Source: Alkalicoccobacillus gibsonii (GTDB taxonomy: Bacteria; Bacillota; Bacilli; Bacillales; Bacillaceae_D). Taken from it: a stretch of 64,000 bases of DNA. The stretch lies in contig NZ_JAEUZA010000005.1 in the NCBI RefSeq assembly GCF_016798245.1, positions 186,001-250,000 of the forward strand. The letters run 5' to 3'. Below, piece after piece: positions 1-10,622 of the stretch; positions within the stretch are counted from its first letter, which is position 1; each line of letters opens with the position of its first letter. A model generated the notes under the pieces. It worked only from the letters and a program-made list of their open reading frames with translations. It did no database searches and had not been told where the DNA came from. The translations under genes were made by a program, and so were the position numbers.

Positions 1-816
1 CTGGTCACGGTCAACACCGATTACCCAGATGTTTTCCCCGTTACGCGCACGGTTGATTGCTTCAGTGAATACCCCGTTACCGGAGTCACCAGCAGAGTGA
101 TAAATAATGTCTGTACCATTTGAGTACATTGTGTTCGCGATTTGTTGTGCTTTTGTTGGGTCGTTAAAGTCTGCAACGTATTGAACTTCGATTTCAGCAT
201 CAGGATTCACTGATTTTACGCCTGCTTTGAAGCCGTTCTCAAACTTTTTGATTAGCTCACCTTCTACGCCACCAACAAAACCTACTTTGTCCGTTTCAGA
301 GCGAAGTCCAGCAATCACTCCAACTAAGAATGAACCTTCATGTTCTTTAAATGTAATATTAGCAATGTTAGGAATTGGATTTCCATCTGCATCATTTACT
401 ACTGTATCAACAATAGCTAATTGAGCATCTTCATTTTGTGTTGCAACTGTACGGATCGCATCTTCCATTAAGAAGCCGATTCCCCATGATAGATCATAGT
501 TTTCACGTACAAGTTGACGAAGGTTTGGTTCGAATTCATCCAAGCTACCAGATTGAAGATAACTGAAATTCGTTCCTTCTTCTAGTCCTTGCTCTTCGCC
601 AAAGGCTTGTAAACCTTCCCATGCTGATTGGTTAAATGACTTATCGTCAATTCCACCAACGTCTGTAACCATACCTACTTTAAATTCTGAAGGCTCGGTA
701 GACTCGCCTTCTCCAGCTTCTCCTCCACCAGATGAGTTGTCATCACCTGATCCACATGCGGATAATGCTAGTACTGCCACGGTTGATAATGTAAGTGTTT
801 GTAACCACTTTTTCAA
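1..816 (-). CDS. BMP-family basic membrane lipoprotein (nucleoside ABC transporter substrate-binding protein), C-terminus cut by window edge
   Basis: Probable extracytoplasmic purine-nucleoside binding component of an ABC importer (Med/BMP family, as in NupN). The first 272 codons are present; the gene runs off the left edge in frame. The N-terminus is a lipoprotein signal with lipobox LSAC, followed by a Gly/Ser/Glu linker. Family hallmarks include the VGMVTDVGGIDDKSFNQ start of the mature domain, a GFVGG segment and DIIYHSAGDSGNG. The start is TTG at 816, preceded by a strong AAAAGGGGG Shine-Dalgarno about 8 nt upstream; no better start is seen. The ATPase and permease partners would lie beyond the window. 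The purine-rich neighbourhood fits nucleoside uptake, but the substrate is inferred. Confidence 0.9.
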   Translation of the reverse strand, partial: MKKWLQTLTLSTVAVLALSACGSGDDNSSGGGEAGEGESTEPSEFKVGMVTDVGGIDDKSFNQSAWEGLQAFGEEQGLEEGTNFSYLQSGSLDEFEPNLRQLVRENYDLSWGIGFLMEDAIRTVATQNEDAQLAIVDTVVNDADGNPIPNIANITFKEHEGSFLVGVIAGLRSETDKVGFVGGVEGELIKKFENGFKAGVKSVNPDAEIEVQYVADFNDPTKAQQIANTMYSNGTDIIYHSAGDSGNGVFTEAINRARNGENIWVIGVDRDQ

Positions 817-905
817 AATAAATTGCCCCCTTTTATTTATACGTCCCAACTCTTTTTTAACAGATGCTTGTCTATTTAAAGAGTAGTAGTAAATGAGCGG
901 CCCTA

Positions 906-925
906 GTCATCAGAAGTCTGATGAC
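906..925. promoter_or_regulatory. Perfect 20-bp palindrome in the BMP gene 5' region
   Basis: GTCATCAGAAGTCTGATGAC has 9-bp arms around a 2-bp centre, about 90 bp upstream of the BMP start. The loop is too small for a normal RNA hairpin, and no T-run follows on either strand. A DNA operator for a dimeric regulator is more likely. I do not recognise the cognate regulator. Confidence 0.5.
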
Positions 926-1013
926 CACCCTTCTCTCATGTCCAACCGCACTTAATATATCATACGAATGACCAAATGAAAAATAGTTTTTTGAGAATGT
1001 TAGAGATTTACAC

Positions 1014-1060
1014 AAAAAAGCCTCATTTCTCCCCAAAAACAGGAAAGAAACAAGGCTTTT
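1014..1060 (-). terminator. Rho-independent terminator of the pcrB-pcrA-ligA-camS operon
   Basis: Read on the minus strand, a long imperfect stem (AAAAGCCT...AGGCTTTT outer arms) ends in a T-run a few bases after the camS stop codon. Confidence 0.8.
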
Positions 1061-1062
1061 CT

Positions 1063-2241
1063 TTAGTCCATCACATGGATAAAGGGCTCTTCACCAGGCT
1101 CTGCAACGATTAAACTCTCTTGTTCACCACTCACAGAATTGACGTTCACTTCTACTTTAATATCATCATAATAGTTAGGAATAATGGAAGCAATAAACTG
1201 AGTTAAGGCCACAATCTCTGTTTTTCCATTATAGCGTAAGGGAATATCAACTGTTAGCTCCGTTAAACGATCGTTTTGATAAAAACCTTTCCCGACAACT
1301 CCAACGTATGTACTAAAGAAGTTTTGAATTTGCTCTTGGAACCGACCAAACTCATCTGAATCGTCACGCACATCTTGATTCGCGCGATCTGACGGGAACA
1401 AATAGGTGCTCTCATCAATACCTGACCAGCTTCCTAAGTCAGAGTTCGGCTCAGCGATCGCTGTTTGAAAATAAGTACCTGAGATAATAGACTCTCTTGG
1501 CTGCTCTCTAAATAAGCCGACAACAATTGGAATGTTGTTAAATGCTCCATCTAAATCTAAAAACTCCTGATCACGAAGACGATTAACAATCTCGTTTGCG
1601 ATTCGCTCACCATCTTCTTGAGTAACAGAATCTTCTAAAGGAGTAGAATAAAACTCATATAGCCCGTTCTCATCTGTGATTCGGAAGTTGTACACACTAT
1701 TTAAGGAAACACCAATAACTATGGCACCAAGCTCTATCTCACCATCTTCATTTTCTACCATGTAGTTTTGCTCTAAAATATGAGAGAGTGTTCTAGGACT
1801 GTTCTCTTCCTGTGCTCTCAGATCATCTCCTGATCCAAGTGCCGGGTTTAATCCCAATGGATTTTCTTCTTCATCATAGCGTCTTAACCAGTTATTCAGT
1901 AACTCTTTATTAATGAACTGTCCTTCTCTTAAGGAGTATTCACTTTGTGGAAAATGTTCTTTTGCAATACGCGTTAATCCCATTTCAAGTTCATCTAGAT
2001 CTAAGCGATTATAAACAACATCCGTCCCAAATCCACGAGCTTTCCCACTTTGATATTGCCCATCCATTAAAATGGCCTGATAGTAGTTCTCTGGCGAACT
2101 TACAGGTGGGACAATCGTAATTTCTTGATCATTTGTTGGATTCTCAACCTCTGTATTCTCAGGCTCATCCTGAGAAAAAGGGAAGCACCCCGCCATGAGA
2201 AGTGCCAAAGGTAAAGTAACCAATCCCCATCTTTTAAACAT
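1063..2241 (-). CDS. camS: CamS family sex-pheromone-like lipoprotein
   Basis: 392-residue lipoprotein of the CamS/YerH family. In enterococci and staphylococci the signal peptide of such precursors yields a peptide pheromone; the function of the mature protein in Bacillus is unknown. The N-terminus MFKRWGLVTLPLALLMAGC is a lipoprotein signal peptide with lipobox LMAGC, so Cys19 would be lipidated. The mature part is acidic and soluble. The gene is the last of pcrB-pcrA-ligA-camS, the same order as pcrB-pcrA-ligA-yerH in B. subtilis; only about 30 bp separate it from ligA, so it is probably cotranscribed. A GAGGAG Shine-Dalgarno lies upstream. Family assignment rests on length, lipobox and synteny together. 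Confidence 0.88.
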   Translation of the reverse strand: MFKRWGLVTLPLALLMAGCFPFSQDEPENTEVENPTNDQEITIVPPVSSPENYYQAILMDGQYQSGKARGFGTDVVYNRLDLDELEMGLTRIAKEHFPQSEYSLREGQFINKELLNNWLRRYDEEENPLGLNPALGSGDDLRAQEENSPRTLSHILEQNYMVENEDGEIELGAIVIGVSLNSVYNFRITDENGLYEFYSTPLEDSVTQEDGERIANEIVNRLRDQEFLDLDGAFNNIPIVVGLFREQPRESIISGTYFQTAIAEPNSDLGSWSGIDESTYLFPSDRANQDVRDDSDEFGRFQEQIQNFFSTYVGVVGKGFYQNDRLTELTVDIPLRYNGKTEIVALTQFIASIIPNYYDDIKVEVNVNSVSGEQESLIVAEPGEEPFIHVMD

Positions 2242-2274
2242 GAACCGCCTTGCTCCTCTCGCTCGTGCCTTAAT

Positions 2275-4296
<2,022 letters not shown>

Positions 4297-4310
4297 TCAG
4301 CTCGTCCTTT

Positions 4311-6533
4311 CTATTCCTTGGTAATCGGGGCAAACTGGGCAAACAATCGTTTCACGCCAGTTGGTGGTGGAAAGGCAATATCCAATTCAACCGACTGCCC
4401 GTCTCCTTTTATACTTACAACCGTTCCAGTGCCCCACTTCTTATGATTAGCTTTGTCTCCAACTTTCCATTCAAAGCTTTCTCCGCCAGTGGATGTAATC
4501 TGTGGTCTTGCTGGTCTCGATGGTCTACTTGCACTTTGTGAAACAGGTTTTCTTTGACGAAGTCCCTGATCAGCTTGTTCGCCTAGTACCTCAATGAATT
4601 CCTCTGGAATCTCTTTGATAAAACGAGAAGGAGGGTTAGCATTTGTACGCCCGAAAATCGTTCTAAGTCGTGCATTTGTCATAAATAGCTGTTTTTCCGC
4701 ACGTGTAATCCCTACATATGCTAAACGACGTTCTTCTTCCATCTCATCTTGCTCAAACAACGAACGGCTGTGAGGGAAAATTCCTTCTTCAAGTCCAATT
4801 AAAAAGACAAGCGGGAACTCAAGTCCCTTTGCAGAGTGAAGCGTCATTAATGTAATGGCATCCTTAGGTCCTTCTTCTGGCTGATCATCAAGCTGATCAA
4901 TATCAGCAACAAGAGCCAGATCTGTTAAAAAGGCAACCAGCGTTTTGTCTTCGCTCCGTTTTTCAAACTCACGTGTTACTGTAATGAACTCATCGATGTT
5001 CTCTAATCTGCTTTGCGCTTCAAGTGTTTGTTCGTTCTTCAGCGCATCGCGATAGCCTGTTTTCTCAAGAACCTCCTCAACAAGCTCGGTCACTGTTAGA
5101 TAATCCTGCATTTGCACCCAGTTTGCAATTAGATCTCTAAATTCCTTTAGCTTACCGAGTGCTCGTGCGGTCACACCCATTTCGTCTACTTCAAACAACG
5201 CTTTATGCATAGACATTCCGTGCTGTAGTGCATAGGCAAGCACCTTGTCCACAGTTGTTGCACCAAGTCCACGCTTTGGTACATTCACAATACGCTGTAA
5301 GCTAATATCATCATCTGAGTTTGAGATTAAACGCAGATATGCAAGAACGTCCTTAATCTCTTTACGATCATAGAACTTTGTCCCGCCGACAATGTTGTAG
5401 TCAAAATTAGATTTCACGAAAAATTCCTCAATAATACGCGATTGCGCATTTGTCCGATAAAGAACGGCAATATCAGAATAAGAGAAGTCTTTGTTTTGGA
5501 CTGCATCTTTGATTTGTTCCACGATAAAATGTGCTTCATCCTGCTCAGTTGAACCAGAGAAATGACCAATCTTTTGACCTTCGTCATTCTCTGTCCAAAG
5601 ATTCTTAGGCTTACGATTGCCGTTGTTATTAATGACTTTGTTCGCTGCATCGAGAATTCGTTTTGTTGAGCGGTAGTTCTGTTCAAGAAGAATTACTGCT
5701 GCATTCGGATAATCCTCTTCAAACGAAAGAATATTTCCGATATCAGCTCCGCGCCATTTGTAGATGGACTGGTCAGAGTCCCCTACCACGCACACATTCT
5801 TCAAGCGATCTCCGAGCATTTTTACAAGCATATATTGAGCTCTGTTCGTATCCTGATACTCATCAACATGGATGTATTGAAACTTTCGTTGATAAAACTC
5901 TAATACATCTGGAACAAGCTTAAACAACTCGATCGTTTTCATAATTAAATCGTCAAAATCCAGTGCATTGTTTTGCTTTAATCGCTTCTGATACTCCGTA
6001 TACACGTCTGATGCTACTTCCTGAAACGGGCCTGTTGCTTTTGCTGCAAACTCAGTTGGCTTTTGCAGTTCGTTTTTCGCACCACTAATTGTAGCTAAGA
6101 TACTCTTCGCATCAAACTTCTTAGGATCAATGTTCTGCTTTTTTAGGATTTGTTTGATCACTGAAAGCTGATCCGTTGAATCTAGAATAGAAAAGCTTCG
6201 GCTGTATCCCATTCTGTCGATATCCCGGCGCAGAATACGTACACACATGGAGTGGAACGTAGAAATCCAAATATCTTCAGCAATTGGTCCTACAAGACCA
6301 GCCACCCTGTCCTTCATCTCTCTAGCTGCCTTATTTGTAAATGTAATAGCTAGTACACTCCACGGGGCCACTTCTTTTTCCCGAAGAAGATACGCAATTC
6401 GGTGAGTTAACACACGCGTTTTCCCACTTCCCGCACCAGCCATTAATAGCAATGGTCCTTCTGTGGTTGTAACCGCTTCGCGTTGCTCTGGATTTAGTCC
6501 TGATAACATCTTTTCAATTATATTTCCTTGCAT
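4311..6533 (-). CDS. pcrA: ATP-dependent 3'-5' DNA helicase PcrA (UvrD/Rep family)
   Basis: Essential SF1A helicase for repair, rolling-circle plasmid replication and removal of RecA or stalled RNA polymerase. Walker A GAGSGKT is at residues 33-39. Walker B reads HVDEYQDTN, and the later motifs [20 protein letters not shown] and [10 protein letters not shown] are all present. The C-terminal tail contains the [22 protein letters not shown] segment, a Tudor-like RNA-polymerase-binding region typical of PcrA. The frame extends to a TTG at 6551, but the ATG at 6533 ([10 protein letters not shown]) has a GGTGGTG ribosome site at good spacing and matches the usual PcrA N-terminus, so I chose it (740 residues). 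It sits about 48 bp after pcrB in the same operon. Confidence 0.97.
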   Translation of the reverse strand: MQGNIIEKMLSGLNPEQREAVTTTEGPLLLMAGAGSGKTRVLTHRIAYLLREKEVAPWSVLAITFTNKAAREMKDRVAGLVGPIAEDIWISTFHSMCVRILRRDIDRMGYSRSFSILDSTDQLSVIKQILKKQNIDPKKFDAKSILATISGAKNELQKPTEFAAKATGPFQEVASDVYTEYQKRLKQNNALDFDDLIMKTIELFKLVPDVLEFYQRKFQYIHVDEYQDTNRAQYMLVKMLGDRLKNVCVVGDSDQSIYKWRGADIGNILSFEEDYPNAAVILLEQNYRSTKRILDAANKVINNNGNRKPKNLWTENDEGQKIGHFSGSTEQDEAHFIVEQIKDAVQNKDFSYSDIAVLYRTNAQSRIIEEFFVKSNFDYNIVGGTKFYDRKEIKDVLAYLRLISNSDDDISLQRIVNVPKRGLGATTVDKVLAYALQHGMSMHKALFEVDEMGVTARALGKLKEFRDLIANWVQMQDYLTVTELVEEVLEKTGYRDALKNEQTLEAQSRLENIDEFITVTREFEKRSEDKTLVAFLTDLALVADIDQLDDQPEEGPKDAITLMTLHSAKGLEFPLVFLIGLEEGIFPHSRSLFEQDEMEEERRLAYVGITRAEKQLFMTNARLRTIFGRTNANPPSRFIKEIPEEFIEVLGEQADQGLRQRKPVSQSASRPSRPARPQITSTGGESFEWKVGDKANHKKWGTGTVVSIKGDGQSVELDIAFPPPTGVKRLFAQFAPITKE

Positions 6534-6581
6534 ACTCACACCACCAAACAAATGTTCTTATTTTTATCTTACTAAATTCTT

Positions 6582-7280
6582 CTAAGAAAGCAAGTCTCCT
6601 TTTACCGCTTGAACCGTTTTTATGGCTTCTTGTAGATTATGATAAATCACATTGCCGACAACAATTGTATCCGCGTAGGCTGCCATTTCCTCTGCTTGAG
6701 CTCTAGATTCAATCCCTCCACCGTAAACCAACCTCGTCTGTTCAAGAACAGATGATACCTGCTTAACGATATTAGGATCTCCATAGGTTCCACTATATTC
6801 TAAATAAAAAATCGGAAGCTTGTACATATGCTCTGCCATTCTTGCATAGGCGAGTACATCCTCGGTATCAAGATCACACACGGCATCTGTTAGTTGCGCA
6901 ACCTTTGCTTCAGGGTTTAACACACAATAGCCCTCTGGAATCACTTCATCCCAATTCATGATAGCCCCGTATTCTTTTAGGGCTGCATGATGCTGCCCTG
7001 TAATCCATTCGACCTTCTGACTGTTTAAAACTGTTGGTATAAAGAAATAATCAAATCCCGGTGTTATCGCATCTACATTCGATACTTCAAGTACACAAGG
7101 CACAGCGTAACGTCTAATCCGCACGAGTAGCTGAAGGGTGTTATCGAGTGTCACTCCATCTGTGCCACCCACTATAATTGCATCTGTACCTGACTCACAT
7201 ATTGCTTCTAATGCTTCGTCAGATAGTTCTTTATTTGGATCAAGTTTAAATAGATGTTTCCAATGCTGATACTCAGCCAT
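6582..7280 (-). CDS. pcrB: Heptaprenylglyceryl phosphate synthase PcrB
   Basis: Transfers a heptaprenyl chain to sn-glycerol-1-phosphate, giving an archaeal-type ether lipid precursor in Bacillales. The 232-residue TIM-barrel protein carries the family segments [12 protein letters not shown] near the N-terminus, [14 protein letters not shown] (phosphate/Mg region), [20 protein letters not shown] and the C-terminal [26 protein letters not shown] phosphate grip. The start ATG has AGGAG about 9 nt upstream. It is first in pcrB-pcrA-ligA-camS, with a promoter and a short hairpin upstream. Identification is secure from sequence and synteny. Confidence 0.96.
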   Translation of the reverse strand: MAEYQHWKHLFKLDPNKELSDEALEAICESGTDAIIVGGTDGVTLDNTLQLLVRIRRYAVPCVLEVSNVDAITPGFDYFFIPTVLNSQKVEWITGQHHAALKEYGAIMNWDEVIPEGYCVLNPEAKVAQLTDAVCDLDTEDVLAYARMAEHMYKLPIFYLEYSGTYGDPNIVKQVSSVLEQTRLVYGGGIESRAQAEEMAAYADTIVVGNVIYHNLQEAIKTVQAVKGDLLS

Positions 7281-7317
7281 ATCATCAACTCCTGAGAGGA
7301 CATTTACACAAAAAAAG

Positions 7318-7329
7318 CCGCGACTGCGG
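7318..7329 (-). promoter_or_regulatory. Short GC hairpin plus T-run in the pcrB leader
   Basis: On the minus strand CCGC-AGTC-GCGG is followed immediately by C and seven T residues, about 40 bp before the pcrB start and downstream of the predicted promoter. The stem is only 4 bp, so it would be at most a weak attenuator or pause site. Confidence 0.4.
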
Positions 7330-7368
7330 ACCTTTTCATACTACGTAAAATGAGACTTTTGTACGTTC

Positions 7369-7397
7369 ATTATAACAAAGAATAAGAAGGTTGTCGT
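7369..7397 (-). promoter_or_regulatory. Sigma-A-type promoter for the pcrB operon
   Basis: Minus-strand reading gives ACGACA, a 17-bp spacer and a perfect TATAAT, with a transcription start expected near 7362. Confidence 0.6.
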
Positions 7398-7420
7398 CTA
7401 ACCAATTGCTTAAAACCGTC

Positions 7421-7458
7421 AAAAAACGCAGGTACATCGTGGATCTCATGTACCTGCG
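7421..7458 (-). terminator. Strong terminator after the BASS-family transporter
   Basis: A perfect 11-bp stem (CGCAGGTACAT / ATGTACCTGCG) is followed on the minus strand by six T residues, just past the stop codon at 7464. Confidence 0.9.
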
Positions 7459-7463
7459 TTACC

Positions 7464-8396
7464 TTATTCTTTAATTGGTCTCTTTGACCAGATTGACACC
7501 ATAATTGGCCCAGTAATGTTATGAACAACGGAAAAGATTGCACTTGGTAATGCTGTGATCGGCTCAAAATATTGTGTGGCAAGTGAAGCACCCAGTCCTG
7601 AATTCTGCATTCCAACTTCAATGGAAACCGCTCGCTTCTTACTTTCATCAAGCTTAAACATCCATGCGGCTATATATCCGAGTAGTAACCCAAACGTATT
7701 ATGAAGTAACACAGCTAAAAATAGAATAAAAGCCGTTGTCGCTAAGTTTTCTTTATTGTTAGACACAACCGCTGTCACGATGGCAAGAATCGCCAAGATT
7801 GAAACGAGTGGCAAGGCAGGCACACTTTTTGTGACGACTTTAGGGAAGAACCTGCGAAGTAAGATCCCGAGTACAATTGGAATAATAACCACTTGTACAA
7901 TCGATAAGAACATAGAGCCTGTATTTACATCCACGTATTGACTGGCTAAAAGTAAGACAATGGCTGGTGTCATAATTGGAGCGAGTAATGTAGAGATTGA
8001 TGTCATCGCTACCGATAGTGGTAAGTCTCCTTTTGATAAAAACACCATGACATTAGATGCTGTACCACCAGGACACGCACCTACTAAAATGATACCAACA
8101 GCTAATTCATAAGGAAAATCAAATATCTGAGTGAGCGCAAAGGCAATCCCAGGCATAAATACAAACTGTGCGACAACCCCAATGATAACGGGGATTGGCT
8201 TCTTCGCGACAATGGCGAAATCAGTTGCCTTCATCGTTAACCCCATACCAAACATAATGATACCAAGTAATAGTGTGATGTACGGAACGATCCATGTGAA
8301 TCCCCCAGGCGATAAAAACGCGATAACACTAACTAAAATAACAATAAGTGCAAAATACTTACTAATAATTTGTCCTACTCTCTCTACTTCTTGCAT
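7464..8396 (-). CDS. Bile acid:sodium symporter (BASS) family transporter, YocS/PanS-like
   Basis: 310-residue integral membrane protein with about nine to ten hydrophobic segments. BASS-family marks include GIILVGACPGGTASNVMVFLSKGD (Asn/Gly-rich crossover) and EVGMQNSGLGASLA (second crossover with conserved E-x5-G). Family members move organic anions with Na+; bacterial PanS carries ketopantoate, so the substrate here is unproven. The ATG at 8396 follows AAAGGA. It is a single gene with its own terminator, inserted between the siderophore cluster and pcrB relative to B. subtilis order. Confidence 0.88.
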   Translation of the reverse strand: MQEVERVGQIISKYFALIVILVSVIAFLSPGGFTWIVPYITLLLGIIMFGMGLTMKATDFAIVAKKPIPVIIGVVAQFVFMPGIAFALTQIFDFPYELAVGIILVGACPGGTASNVMVFLSKGDLPLSVAMTSISTLLAPIMTPAIVLLLASQYVDVNTGSMFLSIVQVVIIPIVLGILLRRFFPKVVTKSVPALPLVSILAILAIVTAVVSNNKENLATTAFILFLAVLLHNTFGLLLGYIAAWMFKLDESKKRAVSIEVGMQNSGLGASLATQYFEPITALPSAIFSVVHNITGPIMVSIWSKRPIKE

Positions 8397-8486
8397 TGTT
8401 CACAATCCTTTCTCTAATCGTTCAAACTATTCTAACATTCTTTTATACTATAACGCTATAAAGTGTTGCTAAATTATCTGATAAAA

Positions 8487-8514
8487 CAAAAAACCCTAGC
8501 GCATTCGCTTAGGG
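8487..8514 (-). terminator. Terminator after the 36-residue ORF
   Basis: The minus strand reads CCCTAAGCG-AATG-CGCTAGGG (one bulged A), then six T residues. Its position 35 bp past the small ORF supports that ORF being a real transcribed unit. Confidence 0.75.
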
Positions 8515-8549
8515 TCGTGTTCTGAGATTCTATTTAGTTGAAGAGTTCT

Positions 8550-8660
8550 TTACAGTAGAAGCGAGATTCCTTTAACAATTCCAATTAAAGCCGCCCAGCA
8601 AGGTAAGCTAATCAGTAACGCCCAACCAGACCCAATCACGATATTCTCTTCTGTCTCCAT
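8550..8660 (-). CDS. Small membrane protein, 36 residues, unknown function
   Basis: The ORF starts with ATG at 8660, preceded by GAGGGGAG at about 8 nt spacing. It encodes METEENIVIGSG, then one hydrophobic helix with WALLISLPCWAALIGIVKG and a leucine-rich end. A terminator follows. It lies downstream of the siderophore ABC genes in the same direction (94 bp gap), so it could share their transcript. I recognise no family. The coding call rests on ribosome site, terminator and a plausible single-pass membrane topology. Confidence 0.5.
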   Translation of the reverse strand: METEENIVIGSGWALLISLPCWAALIGIVKGISLLL

Positions 8661-8754
8661 GAACACGGCTCCCCTCTTCTTGTGGTTAACCTAAGTATAG
8701 AGGGCGCGTGTTAATAGAACATAAAGTGCATGTAAAGATTATGCGATGTTCGTA

Positions 8755-9588
8755 TTAAGCATAGGCGTATGTTTGTTTAGAACCAATCACTTTTGTACTT
8801 AGTAGATCGTACGTTAGGCATACGGGCTTATTCGTTCTTGGATCCCGAACGACTTCTGCATCAATGTTAAAGACACGCTCAAGCACTTCGCTTGTCATAA
8901 CCATTTCAGGCATACCTTCTTTGATAATGGTGCCCGCATTCAGAGCAACCATATGATGAGCAAAACGTGCCGCATGGTTTAAGTCATGAATAACCATAAC
9001 AATCGTGCGTCCTTGTTCCTTATTCAATCTTTCAAGCAGCTGAAGAATCTCAAGCTGGTGAGCCAAGTCTAAGTAAGTTGTAGGTTCATCTAACAGAAGC
9101 AGATCTGTTTCCTGAGCGAGTGCCATAGCGATCCAAACGCGTTGACGCTGGCCTCCCGATAGTGCATCAATTGGACGATCATGAAATTCAAGCATCCCCG
9201 TTACTTCAAGTGCCCAATAGATCAGGTCATGATCTTGTTTCGTTAGTTTTCCGAATCCTTTTTGGTGCGGGAAACGTCCGTACGATACTAGCTCCATTAC
9301 TGTTAAGCCACTTGGTGCTTCAGGCGTTTGAGGCAAAATAGCCATCTTCTTCGCAATGGTTTTTGTCGATTCTTTATGAATCGCAGTCCCATCAAGGTAG
9401 ACTGCCCCTTTTTTTGCACTATGAATTCGAGCCATCGTTTTAAGAATCGTAGACTTCCCACATCCATTTGGACCTATGATTGTGGTTATTTGTCCTTCGG
9501 GAATCTCTAAATCAAGTCCCTTAACAATATCGCGATCACCATATGAAATATCCAAAGCTTCTGTTTGAAGTCTAACCATTCTACTCAC
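8755..9588 (-). CDS. Iron-siderophore ABC transporter ATP-binding protein (FecE/FhuC type)
   Basis: Energises uptake of ferric siderophore through the two permeases encoded just upstream. The 277 residues contain Walker A GPNGCGKST (about 39-47), Q-loop ILPQTPEAPS, signature LSGGQRQR (about 145-152), Walker B LLLLDEPTTYLDLAHQ and the H-loop MVIHDLNHAARFAHH. The YLDLAHQ extension is typical of the FecE/FhuC/FepC subfamily. It follows the second permease by 8 bp, so it is the last gene of the Fur-controlled operon. No substrate-binding lipoprotein is encoded in this window. Confidence 0.94.
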   Translation of the reverse strand: MSRMVRLQTEALDISYGDRDIVKGLDLEIPEGQITTIIGPNGCGKSTILKTMARIHSAKKGAVYLDGTAIHKESTKTIAKKMAILPQTPEAPSGLTVMELVSYGRFPHQKGFGKLTKQDHDLIYWALEVTGMLEFHDRPIDALSGGQRQRVWIAMALAQETDLLLLDEPTTYLDLAHQLEILQLLERLNKEQGRTIVMVIHDLNHAARFAHHMVALNAGTIIKEGMPEMVMTSEVLERVFNIDAEVVRDPRTNKPVCLTYDLLSTKVIGSKQTYAYA

Positions 9589-9596
9589 TCCTCAAA

Positions 9597-10622
9597 TTAT
9601 GGGGTTTTCATTAATAGATATAAAAAGTAAGGTGCGCCAAGCATTGCTACGACGAGACCTACAGGGATTTCAGACGGCTGTAAGACATTACGCCCGAGCA
9701 TATCTGCCACAAGCAAGAGCAACGCGCCAACAAGCGCTGAGGCAGGAATTAAATATTGATGCTTCGGACCAACTAGCTTTCGTGCAATATGAGGTGCAAC
9801 TAGTCCAAGGAAGGCAATTCCTCCCCCAACAGCTACACACGCTCCTGCAAGTGCAACAGATAAAAACAAGAGAATTCTCCGCTCTTTTTCTACACGAGCA
9901 CCTAAGTTTGTTGCTACTTGATCACCTAAATTTAAGATATTTAGATACCTAGCTTTATAAAGTGTAAACGGTATGAGGATTAGAATCCAAGGCAATGTCG
10001 CTAAAACAAACTTCCAATTTGTTCCCCAGATACTACCTGATAACCATATCGTTGCTTGCATAAAGTCACGCGGGTTCATTTTTAATTGAAATACGAGCAG
10101 AGCAGCGGCAAAGCCTGCATTAATCCCTATTCCAACTAAGATTAGTCGGACAGGTGTTACGCCCTTTTTCCATGCTAGAACATAAATTAAAAAAGCAGCT
10201 AGCACGGCACCAAGTAAAGCAAAGAAAGGCATAATAAAAATGGAAAGAGTTCCGAGACCCGTAAGCGATCCTTGGAAAAAGAAAATAAATAAGACAACTG
10301 CAAAGCCAGCCCCTGCATTAATGCCTAAAATTCCTGGATCCGCGAGTCCATTTTGCGATACGCCTTGCAGGATGGCACCTGATACCGCAAGTCCCGCACC
10401 AATTAAGAGAGCAATAACCATACGTGGTAAGCGAAATTGAAAGAGCACCAGTGCGTCCTTGTCTGTTCCCATACCTAAGAAGGTTTTAAGTACATCGAAG
10501 GGTGCGATACGAATGTATCCTAGATTTAAACTTAAAAGAAACACCCCAATAATAGCGATTATTAAAATGCCGAATATGATAAAAGGTTTTTTGCTTTGTT
10601 TTGTAAGATTATAAGAGTCCAT
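9597..10622 (-). CDS. Iron-siderophore ABC transporter permease (FecCD family), second subunit
   Basis: 341-residue FecCD permease with about nine to ten membrane helices. Family segments are FRLPRMVIALLIGAGLAVSGAILQGVSQNGLADPGILG near the N-terminus and GGGIAFLGLVAPHIARKLVGPKHQYLIPASALVGALLLL near the C-terminus, the latter forming the ATPase coupling loop. The ATG at 10622 has AGGGG 7 nt upstream and overlaps the stop of the preceding permease (TGATG), indicating translational coupling; a GTG at 10625 is too close to the ribosome site. Confidence 0.94.
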   Translation of the reverse strand: MDSYNLTKQSKKPFIIFGILIIAIIGVFLLSLNLGYIRIAPFDVLKTFLGMGTDKDALVLFQFRLPRMVIALLIGAGLAVSGAILQGVSQNGLADPGILGINAGAGFAVVLFIFFFQGSLTGLGTLSIFIMPFFALLGAVLAAFLIYVLAWKKGVTPVRLILVGIGINAGFAAALLVFQLKMNPRDFMQATIWLSGSIWGTNWKFVLATLPWILILIPFTLYKARYLNILNLGDQVATNLGARVEKERRILLFLSVALAGACVAVGGGIAFLGLVAPHIARKLVGPKHQYLIPASALVGALLLLVADMLGRNVLQPSEIPVGLVVAMLGAPYFLYLLMKTP

